Assembly: GCF_030812335.1 (NCBI RefSeq)
Contig: NZ_JAUSSN010000010.1
Span: 1 to 64,000 of the forward strand
DNA: 64,000 nucleotides
Source of the DNA: Pseudarthrobacter oxydans
GTDB lineage: Bacteria > Actinomycetota > Actinomycetes > Actinomycetales > Micrococcaceae
Direction of reading: 5' to 3'
In this document: one piece after another, positions 9,031 to 18,717 of the stretch
How the letters are laid out: every line of letters starts with the position of its first letter
Position numbering within the stretch: the first letter of the stretch is position 1
Program-made: the position numbers and the translations under genes
The notes under the pieces: generated by a model
The model's database searches: none
Told to the model about the DNA's origin: nothing
What the model saw: the letters and a program-made list of their open reading frames with translations, nothing else

Positions 9031-9045
9031 TTCCGGTATGTGGAA
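9031..9045. promoter_or_regulatory. predicted IclR-type operator of urate oxidase
   Basis: TTCCGGTATGTGGAA is an almost symmetric 15-mer (TTCC-N7-GGAA) 15 bp upstream of the urate oxidase ATG. It fits the pattern seen at 5349, 9335, 11124 and 25634. The palindromic octamer GAAATTTC at 9061-9068 is close by. Confidence 0.55.
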
Positions 9046-9225
9046 TCAAACTCCCACATAGAAATTTCGGACGCATTTCGCGTTCGTTTCTTTCTCCGCC
9101 GACCCATAAAAAAGAGCCGACGTCAGTTGACGCCAGCTCATTACAACCCTGCCTGCTGCTCCCAGGTTACGTGACCTACGCCACGAATTACCTTCAAGGC
9201 TAGCCCAGTCCGGCCGTGGTGTACA

Positions 9226-9251
9226 TCACAATCTGAAATTTGCGATTGTGA
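9226..9251. promoter_or_regulatory. 26-bp palindrome, possible second regulator site
   Basis: Arms TCACAATC and GATTGTGA, both 8 bp and perfect, are separated by TGAAATTTGC. It lies midway in the 375-bp gap between urate oxidase (minus) and the small gene at 9391 (plus). The arms differ from the IclR-like boxes, so another regulator may bind here. The gap also holds AGGTTACGTGACCT (9164-9177) and CGTCAGTTGACG (9121-9132), two shorter dyads of unknown meaning. Confidence 0.4.
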
Positions 9252-9284
9252 CCGGCGGCGCTGAGTGACGGCGGTCGCAAGCCC

Positions 9285-9313
9285 TTGACCGCACCGGGCC
9301 CCGGTCCTATCGT
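9285..9313 (+). promoter_or_regulatory. predicted promoter for the small gene at 9391
   Basis: A -35-like TTGACC (9285-9290) and a -10-like TATCGT (9308-9313) are 17 bp apart. Transcription would start about 9320, directly before or within the tandem IclR-like boxes, a layout that suits repression. Confidence 0.45.
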
Positions 9314-9349
9314 TTCCATATAGCAAGAACTAAGTTTCGTATAGTGAAA
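9313..9349. promoter_or_regulatory. tandem IclR-type boxes
   Basis: TTTCGTATAGTGAAA (9335-9349) is a good 15-base dyad. TTTCCATATAGCAAG (9313-9327) is a weaker copy with its start 22 bp earlier, about two helical turns, so two dimers could bind on one face. They follow the predicted -10 element. Confidence 0.5.
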
Positions 9350-9390
9350 ATAGACTTCGAGAAAACAAGCCCAGAACAAGGAGCAACAAA

Positions 9391-9603
9391 ATGCAGCAGC
9401 ACCAGCCAGCCGCCACGGCCGCGGAGCCCCCGGCACCGCCCGCCGAGATCTACCTCCCCCGCGGCGGCACCGATCCGGACTTCCACTTCCCGGCGGACCG
9501 GGGGCACCGGCCCGGCCGGGTCTCGCGCTGGATCAACAGGCTGCGCGCGGCCAGGGCTACCCGGCCACCAGCTTCCGCGCCGCAGCCGAGTGCTCCGCAA
9601 TGA
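9391..9603 (+). CDS. small Pro/Ala-rich protein of unknown function, possibly a truncated gene
   Basis: Reading frame of 70 codons with almost only G/C at third positions. It is preceded by AAGGAG at a 7-nt spacing (9378-9383) and by a promoter with two IclR-like boxes. The protein starts with a Pro/Ala-rich stretch, then EIYLPRGGTDPDFHFPADRG and a basic segment RVSRWINRLRAARA. No domain is recognised. Its last 47 bp run antisense into the end of the 8-oxoguanine deaminase gene. Either it is a genuine small protein of the purine regulon, or the well-regulated start of a longer gene (many transporters begin with such a tail) whose remainder was deleted. Confidence 0.45.
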   Translation: MQQHQPAATAAEPPAPPAEIYLPRGGTDPDFHFPADRGHRPGRVSRWINRLRAARATRPPASAPQPSAPQ

Positions 9604-10945
9604 GCCCGGCGACGTCCAGCCCGGGAATGTTGCCGTCCACCACGCGCCACTGCCCGCCCACCATGACGCGGTCCGCCCGGTCGGCCGCGCACAGCAGCAG
9701 GGCAGCGACGGGGTCGTGGCTTCCGGAGAAGCGCAGTTCGTCGAGTTTGAACAGGGCCAGGTCGGCCTGCATCCCGGGGGCCAGCTGGCCCAGGTCCGGC
9801 CGGCCCAGGACGGCGGCGGAGCCCCGCGTCGCCCAGCCCAGCGCCCGTTCCACCGGGACCTGCGCGCCGTAGCGCAGCCGCTGCAGGTACAAGGCCTGCC
9901 GCGCCTCCAGGATCATGTTGGACGCATCGTTCGACGCCGAACCGTCCACTCCCAGGCCCACCGGGACGCCCGCGTCCTCCAATTCCAGCACCCTGGCCGT
10001 GCCGGAGGCCAGCCGCATGTTGGAGGTGGGGCAGTGCGCGACGGCGGTGCCGGCGGCCCCGAGGGCGGCAATCTCGCCGTCGGTGAAGTGGATGCCGTGG
10101 CCCAGCCAGGTCCGGTCGCCCAGCCAGCCCACGCTGTCCAGGTAGTCCACGGTCCGCAGGCCGAACATCTCCCGGCAGAAGTCCTCCTCGTCTAGGGTCT
10201 CGGCGAGGTGGGTGTGCAGCCGGACATCGTGCCGCTCCGCCAGGGCCGCGCTCTCCGCCATGATCTCCCGGGTGACCGAAAACGGCGAGCACGGCGCCAG
10301 GGCAATCTGGAGGGTGGCGCCGTCGCCGCGCTGGTGGTACTCGCCGATGAGCCGTTCGCTGTCGGCCAGGATCACGTCCGGTGACTGCACCGTGGACTGC
10401 GGCGGCAGGCCGCCGTCGTCCGTTCCGAGGCTCATGGAGCCCCGAGTGAGGGTGGCGCGCATCCCGAGCTCGCGCACCGCCCGGACCTCGATGTCGATGG
10501 CGTCCTCCAGACCGTCCGGGAACAGGTAGTGATGGTCCGCGGCCGTGGTGCAGCCGGAGAGCAGCAGTTCCGCGAGGGCAACCGTGGTGGCCAGTTCCAG
10601 GTCGCGGGGGGTGAGGCGCGCCCACACCGGGTACAGGTTCTGCAGCCAGGGGAAGAGCGGCGCGTTGGCCACCGGAGCCCAGGCCCGCGTGAGGGTCTGG
10701 TAGAAGTGGTGGTGCGTGTTGATGAGCCCCGGCAGCAGCACGTGGCTGCCGGCGTCGAACGTTTCCTGGCAGGGCGCCGCGGGCAGCTGCCCGGCGGCCA
10801 GTACTTCGACGATGACGCCTCCGCTCACCACCAATCCGCCGGAGGCGTCGAGGCTGTTGGCCGTGAAGGCGCCGAGCGGGTTCTTGATCCAGAGCCGCGT
10901 GCCGGGAACGGGACGGGGCGTGCCTGAAGGGCGGGGGAGGGTCAT
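9557..10945 (-). CDS. 8-oxoguanine deaminase-type amidohydrolase
   Basis: Protein of 462 aa of the metal-dependent amidohydrolase family (AtzA/TrzN and guanine deaminase branch). Visible metal and catalytic residues are the HxH in GLINTHHHFYQT (about residue 75), HTHLAET (about 245), the later His in LGHGIHFTDGEI and AVAHCPTSNMRLASG (about 310-325) and the Asp in GLGVDGSASNDASNM. The overall sequence resembles 8-oxoguanine deaminase, which forms urate from 8-oxoguanine and so fits a uricase neighbourhood. Other aminopurine or triazine-type substrates cannot be excluded by eye. Its 3' end overlaps the small gene at 9391 in antisense. Confidence 0.85.
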   Translation of the reverse strand: MTLPRPSGTPRPVPGTRLWIKNPLGAFTANSLDASGGLVVSGGVIVEVLAAGQLPAAPCQETFDAGSHVLLPGLINTHHHFYQTLTRAWAPVANAPLFPWLQNLYPVWARLTPRDLELATTVALAELLLSGCTTAADHHYLFPDGLEDAIDIEVRAVRELGMRATLTRGSMSLGTDDGGLPPQSTVQSPDVILADSERLIGEYHQRGDGATLQIALAPCSPFSVTREIMAESAALAERHDVRLHTHLAETLDEEDFCREMFGLRTVDYLDSVGWLGDRTWLGHGIHFTDGEIAALGAAGTAVAHCPTSNMRLASGTARVLELEDAGVPVGLGVDGSASNDASNMILEARQALYLQRLRYGAQVPVERALGWATRGSAAVLGRPDLGQLAPGMQADLALFKLDELRFSGSHDPVAALLLCAADRADRVMVGGQWRVVDGNIPGLDVAGLIAEHSAAARKLVAG

Positions 10946-11123
10946 GGGGGATCCTTGTCTGGTGGTTGCCGAGATGCGTGCAATTCCAGCTCAGTGATGC
11001 CCTGTCTGCTGATCCAGGTGGCCGGCGGAGAGGCGCCGGCTGGGGACCAGCGTAGGGCCGCGGGAGGCCGGACGTCAACGGCGCGCAATGTGACACGGGG
11101 CGGTGACACCCCGGAAACATGAA

Positions 11124-11138
11124 TTTCACATCCTGAAA
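11124..11138. promoter_or_regulatory. predicted IclR-type operator in the deaminase divergent region
   Basis: TTTCACATCCTGAAA sits inside a perfect 7-bp-arm palindrome (AATTTCA / TGAAATT, 11122-11140). It lies in the 395-bp gap between the divergently transcribed 8-oxoguanine deaminase and guanine deaminase genes, so it could serve both. A further TTTC-CA-GAAA dyad is at 11144-11153. Nothing else was recognised in this gap. Confidence 0.5.
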
Positions 11139-11340
11139 TTAAGTTTCCAGAAATCTATGGCGCAGCTCACGTTCCGGTGCTAATCTCGATCTTGCCAAAG
11201 GCGGGCACCCGGACTCCGGGGAAGCTATCTACCAGGCGCAACTTAACCTTCACAAGCACATGCTGAAGTCTGGTAACCGTCGCATCTGGCCCTTCCGTCT
11301 CACCTCGGTATACCGGCTTCCCAGCAAAGGGAGTCGCATC

Positions 11341-11835
11341 ATGAGCAGCACCGTCACGGCCGAACATTTTCTGGCCAGATCCATCCAGCTGGCCACGGCC
11401 AACGTCCTGAACAGCGGCGGGCCGTTCGGCGCCGTCATCGTCACCGCGGGCGGTCAAGCGTTCGACGGCGTCAACCGCGTCACCGCCACCAACGATCCCA
11501 CCGCCCACGCCGAAGTCACGGCCATCCGGCGGGCCTGCAGCGAACTGGGCACGTTCGACCTGCGGGGAGCCACCCTCTACACGAGCTGCGAGCCCTGCCC
11601 GATGTGCCTGGCCTCCGCGCTGTGGGCGCGGGTGGAGCGCGTCGTCTTCGCGGCAGACCGGCACGACGCCGCCTCCGTCGGCTTCGACGACGCCGTCTTC
11701 TACGAGTACTTCGAGAACGAGAACCGGGATGCCCTCATGCCGGTGTCCAAGCTGGACCTGGGTGATCCCCAGGCCCCTGCAGTGCTGGAACCGTTCAACA
11801 CCTGGAACACGCTCGGCTCCAGGATTGACTACTAG
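11341..11835 (+). CDS. guaD: guanine deaminase (cytidine-deaminase fold)
   Basis: Protein of 164 aa close to the small GuaD of Bacillus, converting guanine to xanthine. The zinc site is complete: HAEV in NDPTAHAEVTAIRRA (about residue 60) and CEPCPMC (about 85-91). GGPFGAVIV and VGFDDAVFYEY are further GuaD-like marks. The start MSSTVTAEHF is preferred because AAGGGAG lies just upstream; a longer frame exists from 11260 without a comparable site. It lies 14 bp before the permease gene, so uptake and deamination of guanine are probably co-transcribed, feeding the xanthine dehydrogenase encoded next. Confidence 0.9.
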   Translation: MSSTVTAEHFLARSIQLATANVLNSGGPFGAVIVTAGGQAFDGVNRVTATNDPTAHAEVTAIRRACSELGTFDLRGATLYTSCEPCPMCLASALWARVERVVFAADRHDAASVGFDDAVFYEYFENENRDALMPVSKLDLGDPQAPAVLEPFNTWNTLGSRIDY

Positions 11836-11849
11836 GGCCGGCGACTGAC

Positions 11850-13388
11850 ATGACAATCCTCGATCAGTCCCACGAAGGCCCGCAGCCGGCAACAACGCCG
11901 GCCCCCAAGACCGCAGCCCAGACCAAGCGCCAGAACCGCAACACCCGGCCGCCGGCGTCGAACGCTTTCCTGGACCGCTTCTTCCACATCACCGAGCGCG
12001 GTTCGACGCTTGCCCGCGAGTTCCGCGGGGGCCTGGTCACGTTCTTCACCATGGCCTACATTGTGATCCTGAATCCGCTGATCCTGGGCGGCTTCAGCGC
12101 CGGCAACGCACCCACCGACGTGGCCGGCGGCTGGCTGTCCGCCGCGCAGGTCGGCGCCGTCACCGGACTCACCGCCGGTGTGATGACCATTCTGTTCGGG
12201 CTCGTAGCCAATCTGCCGTTCGGCCTGGCCGCGGGACTGGGCATCAACTCCTTCCTCGCGGTCTCGGTGATCAACGAGGTCACGTGGCCCGAGGCCATGG
12301 GCCTGGTGGTCATCAACGGCATCCTGATCGTCCTCTTCGGCGTCACCGGCGCCCGGACGGCCATCTTCCGGGCCGTCCCCAAGGAACTGAAGGCAGCCAT
12401 CACCGTCGGCATCGGCCTGTTCATCGCGTTCATCGGCTTCGTCGACTCGGGCTTCGTCCGGGCGACGACAGCCGGGCCCCCGGTGCAGCTGGGCGACAAC
12501 GGCTCCATCACCTCAGTACCCACCCTCGTCTTCATCGTCGGACTCCTCGTCATGGGCATCCTCGTGGCCCGCAAGGTCCAGGGCGGACTGCTGATCGGGA
12601 TCGTCGCCACCACGGTGCTCGCGGCCATCGTCGAGGCGGTCCTGCGCATCGGTCCCGGCAGCGCCACGAACCCCGGCGGCTGGCACCTGAACACCCCGGT
12701 GCTCTCCGGCCAGCTCGTGTCGGCGCCCGACCTGGGCCTCGTGGGACAGTTCGACATGTTCGGTGCCTTCGGCCGGATCGGCGGGCTTGCCGCCACCATG
12801 CTGGTCTTCACGCTGGTCTTCACCAACTTCTTCGATGCCATGGGCACCATGACCGGACTCGCCAAGAGCGCCGGTGTCGCCCACAAGGACGGCACGTTCC
12901 CGCGGCTGAAGTCGGCCTTCATCGTTGAAGGCATCGGTGCCGTTGCCGGCGGCGCGACCTCGGGGTCCTCGAACACCGTCTACATCGATTCCGCCGCGGG
13001 CATCGGCGAAGGCGCCCGGACCGGGCTGGCCTCCGTGGTCACCGGTGTCCTGTTCCTTGGCTCCATGTTCCTGACGCCGCTCACCAGCGTGGTTCCGCTG
13101 GAAGTGGCCGCCGCCGCCCTGGTGGTGGTGGGCGCCATGATGATGGCCCAGATCCGCGAGATCAAGTTCACCAAGTTCGCGGTGGCCCTGCCGGCGTTCC
13201 TGACCATCGTCACGATGCCGCTGAGCTACTCGATCGCCAACGGCATCGGCGTCGGCTTTATCTCGTGGGCCATCATCGGGGCAGCGTCCGGGAAGGCCAA
13301 GAAGATCCATCCGCTCATGTGGGTGGTGACGGCCGGATTCCTGGTCTACTTCGCCCGCGGCCCCATCAACGCGCTGCTGGGCGCCTGA
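11850..13388 (+). CDS. NCS2 permease, AzgA-like (guanine/hypoxanthine)
   Basis: Protein of 512 aa with about 12 membrane segments after a 45-residue hydrophilic start. AzgA/PbuG-type marks are FRGGLVTFFTMAYIVILNP (about 55-75), GLAAGLGINSFLA (about 125), TNFFDAMGTMTGLAKSAG (about 325) and the GATSGSSNTVYIDSAAGI loop (about 370). This branch carries guanine, hypoxanthine or adenine with protons. Position directly after guanine deaminase argues for guanine/hypoxanthine uptake; this is inference from context. An inverted repeat follows the gene. Confidence 0.88.
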   Translation: MTILDQSHEGPQPATTPAPKTAAQTKRQNRNTRPPASNAFLDRFFHITERGSTLAREFRGGLVTFFTMAYIVILNPLILGGFSAGNAPTDVAGGWLSAAQVGAVTGLTAGVMTILFGLVANLPFGLAAGLGINSFLAVSVINEVTWPEAMGLVVINGILIVLFGVTGARTAIFRAVPKELKAAITVGIGLFIAFIGFVDSGFVRATTAGPPVQLGDNGSITSVPTLVFIVGLLVMGILVARKVQGGLLIGIVATTVLAAIVEAVLRIGPGSATNPGGWHLNTPVLSGQLVSAPDLGLVGQFDMFGAFGRIGGLAATMLVFTLVFTNFFDAMGTMTGLAKSAGVAHKDGTFPRLKSAFIVEGIGAVAGGATSGSSNTVYIDSAAGIGEGARTGLASVVTGVLFLGSMFLTPLTSVVPLEVAAAALVVVGAMMMAQIREIKFTKFAVALPAFLTIVTMPLSYSIANGIGVGFISWAIIGAASGKAKKIHPLMWVVTAGFLVYFARGPINALLGA

Positions 13389-13399
13389 CATCCGGACTT

Positions 13400-13461
13400 G
13401 CGCTGCGCTTTCGGACCGCCGCACCGGGGATCCCCGGCGCGAAAATCCGGAAGCGCAGCGC
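13400..13461. terminator. nested inverted repeat after the permease gene
   Basis: Arms GCGCTGCGCTTTCGGA (13400-13415) and TCCGGAAGCGCAGCGC (13446-13461) pair at 15 of 16 positions. The perfect palindrome CCGGGGATCCCCGG (13424-13437) lies inside. It could act as a terminator between guaD-permease and the xdh operon, or be a REP-like element. There is no U-run. Confidence 0.5.
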
Positions 13462-13555
13462 TTCCGGGCCACGCCGCCGCGGCGGTGCTGTCCCCGGACA
13501 CCGATTGGAACGAGAATATGCACACTATCGCCGCACAGGAAAAGAGAGTGCAGCC

Positions 13556-14803
13556 ATGTTGGATCTGATGCCGTCACTGGGCGAATGGTGGCCTGCCACA
13601 TCCGGCCGGCGCTGCGCCGTGGCCACGGTGGTGGGGACCGGCGGTTCCGTGCCGCGCCCGGTGGGAACCTCCATGCTGGTCTCCGAGGCTGGCGATGTCC
13701 TCGGCAGCCTCTCCGGCGGCTGCGTTGAGGGCGCCGTCGTCGCGGCGGCCCTGGAAGTGATGGCCGACGGCGGCACGCGCCGCGAGTTCTTCGGCTACAG
13801 CAACGAGGACGCCTTCGCCGTCGGGCTCACCTGCGGGGGCGAGCTGGACGTCCACATCGAACTGCTGGCGGACACTCTCGGGGGCCTCCGGCCGGAGGGC
13901 CTGACCGCCCTGGACGCCCACGATCCCGCAGCGGGCCTGGCGCTCATACGCCGGATCGATGCGCACGGCCCGGAAGGTGCCGGGTATCCGCGCACCGCCG
14001 GCGCCGTGGTCATCCCGGATCCGGCCAGCTACCGGGTGGCAGAGTCCGACGCGGTGGCCGCCCTGCTGGCAGTCGACGGCGGGGCCCGCTCCCTGCTGCA
14101 GGCGGCCGCCGCGCAGCTCGAGCCCCTGCTGAGAAACGGGACCACCGGGGTGGTGCGGCTGGCAGCGGAATCCGGCTGCCACGGCGACGCCGCGGCGGGG
14201 CCCGCCACCGAGCCCATCACCCTACTGGTGGAGAGCAGACTGCCGCCGGCCCGGATGCTGGTGTTCGGGGCCAACGATTTCGGCGCGGCCCTGGTGCCGG
14301 CCGCCCGGCTGCTCGGCTACCACGTCACCCTGTGCGACGCCCGGCCGGCGTTCGCGGGGCAGGACAGGTTCGCGGCGGCGGACCAGGTGGTCACGGACTG
14401 GCCGCACCGGTACCTGGCCGCCGAAGCCGCGGCCGGCCGGCTCGACGCCCGGACCGTGGTCTGCGTCCTCACGCACGACCCCAAGTTCGACCTCCCGCTG
14501 CTGCAGGCCGCGCTCGGCCTCGAGCTGGCCTACATCGGGGCCATGGGATCGCGGCGGAGCCACGCCCAGCGGATGGCATCGCTGCTCGCCGCCGGGGTGG
14601 CGCCCGAGGAGGCCGAGCGGCTGCATTCCCCGATCGGACTGGACCTGGGCGCCGTCACCCCGGCCGAGGTGGCCGTCTCCATCACCGCGGAGCTGGTCGC
14701 CGGCCGGAGCCGCTCCGCCCCCGGGCTGTCCCTGAAACACGGGAGCGGACCGATCCACCACTTCGTCAACAGCCCGCAACACCAGGAGATGCCATGGACA
14801 TGA
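13556..14803 (+). CDS. xdhC: XdhC/CoxI family molybdenum-enzyme maturation protein
   Basis: Protein of 415 aa. The N-terminal XdhC/CoxI domain shows [18 protein letters not shown] and [13 protein letters not shown]-terminal Rossmann domain starts at [20 protein letters not shown] (about residue 240) and ends with [15 protein letters not shown]. The family binds Mo cofactor, supports its sulfuration and delivers it to xanthine dehydrogenase. The ATG at 13556 is used; the longer frame from 13265 would run back into the permease gene. The stop overlaps the next gene, so xdhC, the FAD subunit and the FeS/Mo subunit form one translationally coupled operon. Confidence 0.88.
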   Translation: MLDLMPSLGEWWPATSGRRCAVATVVGTGGSVPRPVGTSMLVSEAGDVLGSLSGGCVEGAVVAAALEVMADGGTRREFFGYSNEDAFAVGLTCGGELDVHIELLADTLGGLRPEGLTALDAHDPAAGLALIRRIDAHGPEGAGYPRTAGAVVIPDPASYRVAESDAVAALLAVDGGARSLLQAAAAQLEPLLRNGTTGVVRLAAESGCHGDAAAGPATEPITLLVESRLPPARMLVFGANDFGAALVPAARLLGYHVTLCDARPAFAGQDRFAAADQVVTDWPHRYLAAEAAAGRLDARTVVCVLTHDPKFDLPLLQAALGLELAYIGAMGSRRSHAQRMASLLAAGVAPEEAERLHSPIGLDLGAVTPAEVAVSITAELVAGRSRSAPGLSLKHGSGPIHHFVNSPQHQEMPWT

Positions 14804-15765
14804 ACACCATCGAGGCCGTGGTCCGCACCGCGGATCCGGCCGACTGGCAGGCCGGCGACGCCTGGCTGGCCGGCGGCACCGTGCTGTTTTCCTACGGCAG
14901 CTTCGCGTTCGGCCAGGAACCGCTCCGGCGGCTCCTGGACCTCGGCTCCACCGGCTGGCCAGCTGTCACGGTGTCCGACGCCGGAATCGAACTCGCGGCC
15001 ACCTGCACGATCGCGGAACTCTACGCGCTGCCCGCCGGCGAAGCGGGCCGGACGCACGCGGGCACCTGGCCCGCGCTGGAGCTGATCGGGCCGTGCTGCG
15101 ATTCCTTCGTGGCGTCCTTCAAGGTCTGGAACATGTCCACCGTGGGCGGCAACCTCTGCACCTCCCTGCCGGCCGGGCCCATGATCTCGCTCTGCGCGGC
15201 CCTGGGCGGCGTGGCCACGGTGCTTGGCCCGGGCGGGTCCAGCCGCACCGTCCCGGTGGCGGAGTTCGTGACCGGGGATGGACGCAACTGCCTGGCACCC
15301 GGCGAGCTGCTCCGCAGTGTCCACCTCCCGGCGTCGGCCCTTGCCTCCCGGGTGGCGTTCCGCCGGCTGTCGCTGAGCAACCTGGGACGGTCGGGGGTGC
15401 TGCTGATCGGCAGGCTCGACGCCGACGGCAGCCTGGTCCTCACGGTCACCGCCGCGACCAAGCGCCCCGTGCAGCTGCGCCTCGCGGCGCCTCCCGGCGC
15501 CCCGACGCCGGCGGCCCTGGCCGAAGCGCTCGACGCCGCCATCCCGGACGGGCTCTACCACGACGACATCCACGGCCTGCCGGCCTGGCGGAAGGACATG
15601 ACCTACCGGCTGGCCGAGGAAATCCGGGCAGAACTGGCGGGCCCGGCCGGGGTTCCGCCTGCCCGCGTCTCCGGGGACTTCTGGCCGCCGCAGGGCGACG
15701 CGCCCCCTTCACCGCACACAGTTTCTTCACAGCACACAGTTTCGCCGCAGCAGGAAAGGGCCTGA
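14794..15765 (+). CDS. xdhB: xanthine dehydrogenase FAD-binding subunit
   Basis: Protein of 323 aa of the CoxM/XdhB FAD-binding family. Visible marks are [12 protein letters not shown] (about residue 28), [22 protein letters not shown] (about 110-130, FAD pyrophosphate region) and a C-terminal CO-dehydrogenase flavoprotein-like part. It carries electrons from the iron-sulfur clusters to NAD. The first ATG overlaps the xdhC stop by 10 bp and has AGGAG five bases before it. A second ATG two codons later would give the common ATGA overlap. The C-terminal tail is Ser/Gln/His-rich and looks unstructured. Confidence 0.87.
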   Translation: MDMNTIEAVVRTADPADWQAGDAWLAGGTVLFSYGSFAFGQEPLRRLLDLGSTGWPAVTVSDAGIELAATCTIAELYALPAGEAGRTHAGTWPALELIGPCCDSFVASFKVWNMSTVGGNLCTSLPAGPMISLCAALGGVATVLGPGGSSRTVPVAEFVTGDGRNCLAPGELLRSVHLPASALASRVAFRRLSLSNLGRSGVLLIGRLDADGSLVLTVTAATKRPVQLRLAAPPGAPTPAALAEALDAAIPDGLYHDDIHGLPAWRKDMTYRLAEEIRAELAGPAGVPPARVSGDFWPPQGDAPPSPHTVSSQHTVSPQQERA

Positions 15766-15767
15766 GC

Positions 15768-18713
15768 ATGGCTATCGAGATCAACGGGACCCCGGCGCAG
15801 GCCGAACCCCGTCCCGGGCAGTGCCTGCGGACGTTCCTGCGCGAGCAGGGCAACTTCGGCGTCAAAAAGGGCTGCGACGGCGGCGACTGCGGCGCCTGCA
15901 CGGTCCACGTGGACGGCACCCCCGTGCACAGCTGCATCTACCCGGCCGTCCGCGCCGAGGGCCGCGCCGTCACCACCATCGAGGGGCTCGCCCGCACCTG
16001 CGGACCCTTCGAGGGGCCCGAGACGGCCGGGACTGCGTCCGGCGCGGGCGCCACGACCGGGACAGCGTCGGATGCCGGTGGCGCGGGCGCCACGACCGGG
16101 ACTGCGTCCTCCGACGCCCTGCACCCGATGCAGCAGCAGTTCCTGGAACGGCAGGGCTTCCAGTGCGGGTTCTGCACCGCCGGCATGGTGATGACGGCGG
16201 CCACCTTCGACGACGAACAGAAGGCCGACCTGCCGCGGAACCTCAAGGGGAACCTGTGCCGCTGCACCGGCTACCGGGCCATCGGCGACGCCGTCTGCGG
16301 CGAGGCCGCGCACGGCGCATCGAGCCACCCCGCGGGACCCGGATCCGGGACCGCCGGCGAGAGCCAGCCCGAGCCGCATCCGGGCCAGCTCGGCGACGAC
16401 GTCCCGGCCCCCGCCGGCCGGGCGGTCGTCACCGGCACCGCGCGCTACACCCTGGACGTGCCGGCGTCGGAGCTTCCGGGGCTGCTGCACGTGAAGCTCC
16501 TGCGCTCGCCGCACGCCCACGCCCGCGTGCTGTCCATCGACGCCACGGACGCGCTGCGGATCCCCGGCGTCGAGGCGGTCCTCACCCACGAGGACGCGCC
16601 CGCGCAGCTGTTTTCCACCGCGCAGCACGAGCTGTACACCGACGATCCGGACGACACGCGGGTGCTCGATGACGTGGTCCGGTTCGTCGGGCAGCGGATC
16701 GCCGCCGTCGTCGCCGAGACCGTGGCCGCGGCGGAAGCCGGCGTCCGGGCGCTGAAGGTGGAGTACCAGGTGCTGGACGCGGTGTTTACCCCGCAGGAGG
16801 CGCTGCTCCCCGGCGCCCCGCTGGTCCACGGGGATAAGGACGCCGCCACGGCCCGCATCGGGCGGCCGGAGCGGAACGTCGTCGCCGAGCTGCACTCCGA
16901 ACTGGGCGACGTCGCGGCGGCCTTCGCCGCGGCGGACTTCGTCCACGAGCAGACCTACCGGACCCAGCGGGTGCAGCACACCGCGCTGGAGACCCACGCC
17001 GCCATCGCCTCGGTCGACGACGACGGCCGGCTCCAGGTCCGCACGTCCAGCCAGGTGCCGTTCCTGGTCCGGCGCACCCTGGGCCGGGTCTTCGGCCTGC
17101 CGGAGGACCGGATCCGGGTGGTCGCGGGGCGGGTCGGCGGCGGCTTCGGCGGCAAGCAGGAGGTCCTCACCGAGGACATCGTGGCGCTCGCCGCGCTGAA
17201 ACTGCAGCGCCCGGTGCAGCTCGAGTTCACCCGCACCGAGCAGTTCACGGCAGCCACCACCCGGCACCCGTTCACCATCCGGCTCAAGGCCGCCGCCAGC
17301 GCCGGGGGGAAACTGACCGCCCTGCAGCTGGACGTGCTGACCAACGCCGGCGCCTACGGCAACCATTCGGTGGGCGTGATGTTCCACGGCTGCGGCGAAT
17401 CCCTGGCCGTGTACAACTGCGCCAACAAGAAGGTCGACGCGCAGGCGGTGTACACCAACACCGTGCCCTCCGGCGCGTTCCGCGGCTACGGGCTGAGCCA
17501 GACGGCCTTCGCGATCGAATCCGCGGTCGACGAGCTCGCCGCCGGGATCGGCATGGACCCGATGGAGTTCCGCCGCCGCAACATGGTCCGCGAGGGCGAC
17601 GACATGCTCTCCACCCACCCCGACCCGGAAGAGGACGTCCTCTACGGCAGCTACGGGCTGGACCAGTGCACCCGGCTGGTGCAGGACGCCCTGGACCGCG
17701 GCCGGGAACGCTACCGGGAGGCCGGGCTCGAGGACCTCGGCCCGGACTGGGTCACCGGGGAGGGCTCGGCGCTGTCCATGATCGACACCGTCCCGCCGCG
17801 GGGCCACTTCGCGCACTCCCGGATCCGGCTGCTGCCTGACGGGAGCTATCAGGTGGACGTGGGGACCGCGGAGTTCGGCAACGGCACCACGACCGTGCAC
17901 GCCCAGCTCGCCGCCACCGCCCTGTCCACCACCGCGGGCCGGATCACGGTCCGGCAGTCGGACACCGACCTGGTCGACCACGATTCCGGCGCCTTCGGCT
18001 CGGCCGGGACGGTCGTGGCCGGGAAGGCCACCCTCGCCGCGGCCGAGGAACTGGCGGTGCGGATCCGCGCCTTCGCCGCCGGCCTCCGGCAGGTCCAGGC
18101 CTCCGGGTGCGTGCTGGAGGGGGACGCGGTCCTCTGCGGGGGAACCCGGGTGCCGCTGACGGAACTATTCGACGCCGCCGCAGCGGCCGGTGTCGAACTC
18201 TCCGGCGAGGGGCACTGGGGCGGGACGCCGCGGTCGGTGGCGTTCAATGTCCACGGGTTCCGGGTGGCCGTGAACACCGGGACCGGGGAGCTGCGGATCC
18301 TGCAGAGCGTCCAGGCCGCCGACGCCGGCGTCGTGGTCAACCCGCGGCAGTGCCGCGGGCAGATCGAGGGCGGCATCGCGCAGGCCCTCGGCGCCGCGCT
18401 GTACGAGGAGGTCAGGGTGGACGGCGCCGGGCGGGTCACCACGGACATCCTCCGGCAGTACCACATCCCGTCGTTCGCCGACGTGCCGCGCAGCGAGGTG
18501 TACTTCGCCGACACGACCGACAAGCTGGGCCCGCTGGGCGCAAAATCCATGAGCGAGAGCCCGTTCAACCCCGTGGCGCCGGCGCTGGCCAACGCCATCC
18601 GGAACGCCACTGGGGTCAGGTTCGCGGAGCTGCCGATCGCCCGGGACAAAATCTACCTCGGCCTGAAGGAAGCGGGGCTGGCAACGCGTTTGGAGAGTGC
18701 CGACGGCCTATAG
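15768..18713 (+). CDS. xanthine dehydrogenase, fused [2Fe-2S] small and molybdopterin large subunits
   Basis: Protein of 981 aa. Residues 1-75 hold a plant-type 2Fe-2S domain (C36, C41, C44, C56). A second 2Fe-2S domain has C133, C136, C164 and C166 (CGFCTAG and CRCTGY). The Mo domain runs from about 215 to the end, with [30 protein letters not shown] and the catalytic Glu in [19 protein letters not shown], where many relatives have GAKGVGE. The two FeS domains are separated by an Ala/Gly/Thr-rich insert (residues 87-116) made by a 39-bp duplication in the DNA. The subunit split (FAD separate, FeS + Mo fused) differs from the common three-subunit and single-chain forms. It oxidises hypoxanthine/xanthine to urate, upstream of uricase. 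Confidence 0.9.
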   Translation: MAIEINGTPAQAEPRPGQCLRTFLREQGNFGVKKGCDGGDCGACTVHVDGTPVHSCIYPAVRAEGRAVTTIEGLARTCGPFEGPETAGTASGAGATTGTASDAGGAGATTGTASSDALHPMQQQFLERQGFQCGFCTAGMVMTAATFDDEQKADLPRNLKGNLCRCTGYRAIGDAVCGEAAHGASSHPAGPGSGTAGESQPEPHPGQLGDDVPAPAGRAVVTGTARYTLDVPASELPGLLHVKLLRSPHAHARVLSIDATDALRIPGVEAVLTHEDAPAQLFSTAQHELYTDDPDDTRVLDDVVRFVGQRIAAVVAETVAAAEAGVRALKVEYQVLDAVFTPQEALLPGAPLVHGDKDAATARIGRPERNVVAELHSELGDVAAAFAAADFVHEQTYRTQRVQHTALETHAAIASVDDDGRLQVRTSSQVPFLVRRTLGRVFGLPEDRIRVVAGRVGGGFGGKQEVLTEDIVALAALKLQRPVQLEFTRTEQFTAATTRHPFTIRLKAAASAGGKLTALQLDVLTNAGAYGNHSVGVMFHGCGESLAVYNCANKKVDAQAVYTNTVPSGAFRGYGLSQTAFAIESAVDELAAGIGMDPMEFRRRNMVREGDDMLSTHPDPEEDVLYGSYGLDQCTRLVQDALDRGRERYREAGLEDLGPDWVTGEGSALSMIDTVPPRGHFAHSRIRLLPDGSYQVDVGTAEFGNGTTTVHAQLAATALSTTAGRITVRQSDTDLVDHDSGAFGSAGTVVAGKATLAAAEELAVRIRAFAAGLRQVQASGCVLEGDAVLCGGTRVPLTELFDAAAAAGVELSGEGHWGGTPRSVAFNVHGFRVAVNTGTGELRILQSVQAADAGVVVNPRQCRGQIEGGIAQALGAALYEEVRVDGAGRVTTDILRQYHIPSFADVPRSEVYFADTTDKLGPLGAKSMSESPFNPVAPALANAIRNATGVRFAELPIARDKIYLGLKEAGLATRLESADGL
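16041..16102 (+). repeat. 39-bp-period duplication inside the xdh gene
   Basis: A 23-base block beginning GGCGCGGGCGCCACGACC occurs at 16041-16063 and again at 16080-16102. A partial copy (CCGGGACTGCGTCC) precedes them at 16028. In frame, it encodes the [10 protein letters not shown] linker repeat between the two iron-sulfur domains. Confidence 0.8.
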
Positions 18714-18717
18714 TCGG

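Noticed and set aside
13265..13555. N-terminal extension of XdhC
   Set aside because: Would overlap the permease gene and cross an inverted repeat; the family start fits the ATG at 13556.
15603..17981. 792-codon minus-strand frame opposite xanthine dehydrogenase
   Set aside because: Composition-driven antisense frame; the plus strand encodes all expected cofactor motifs.
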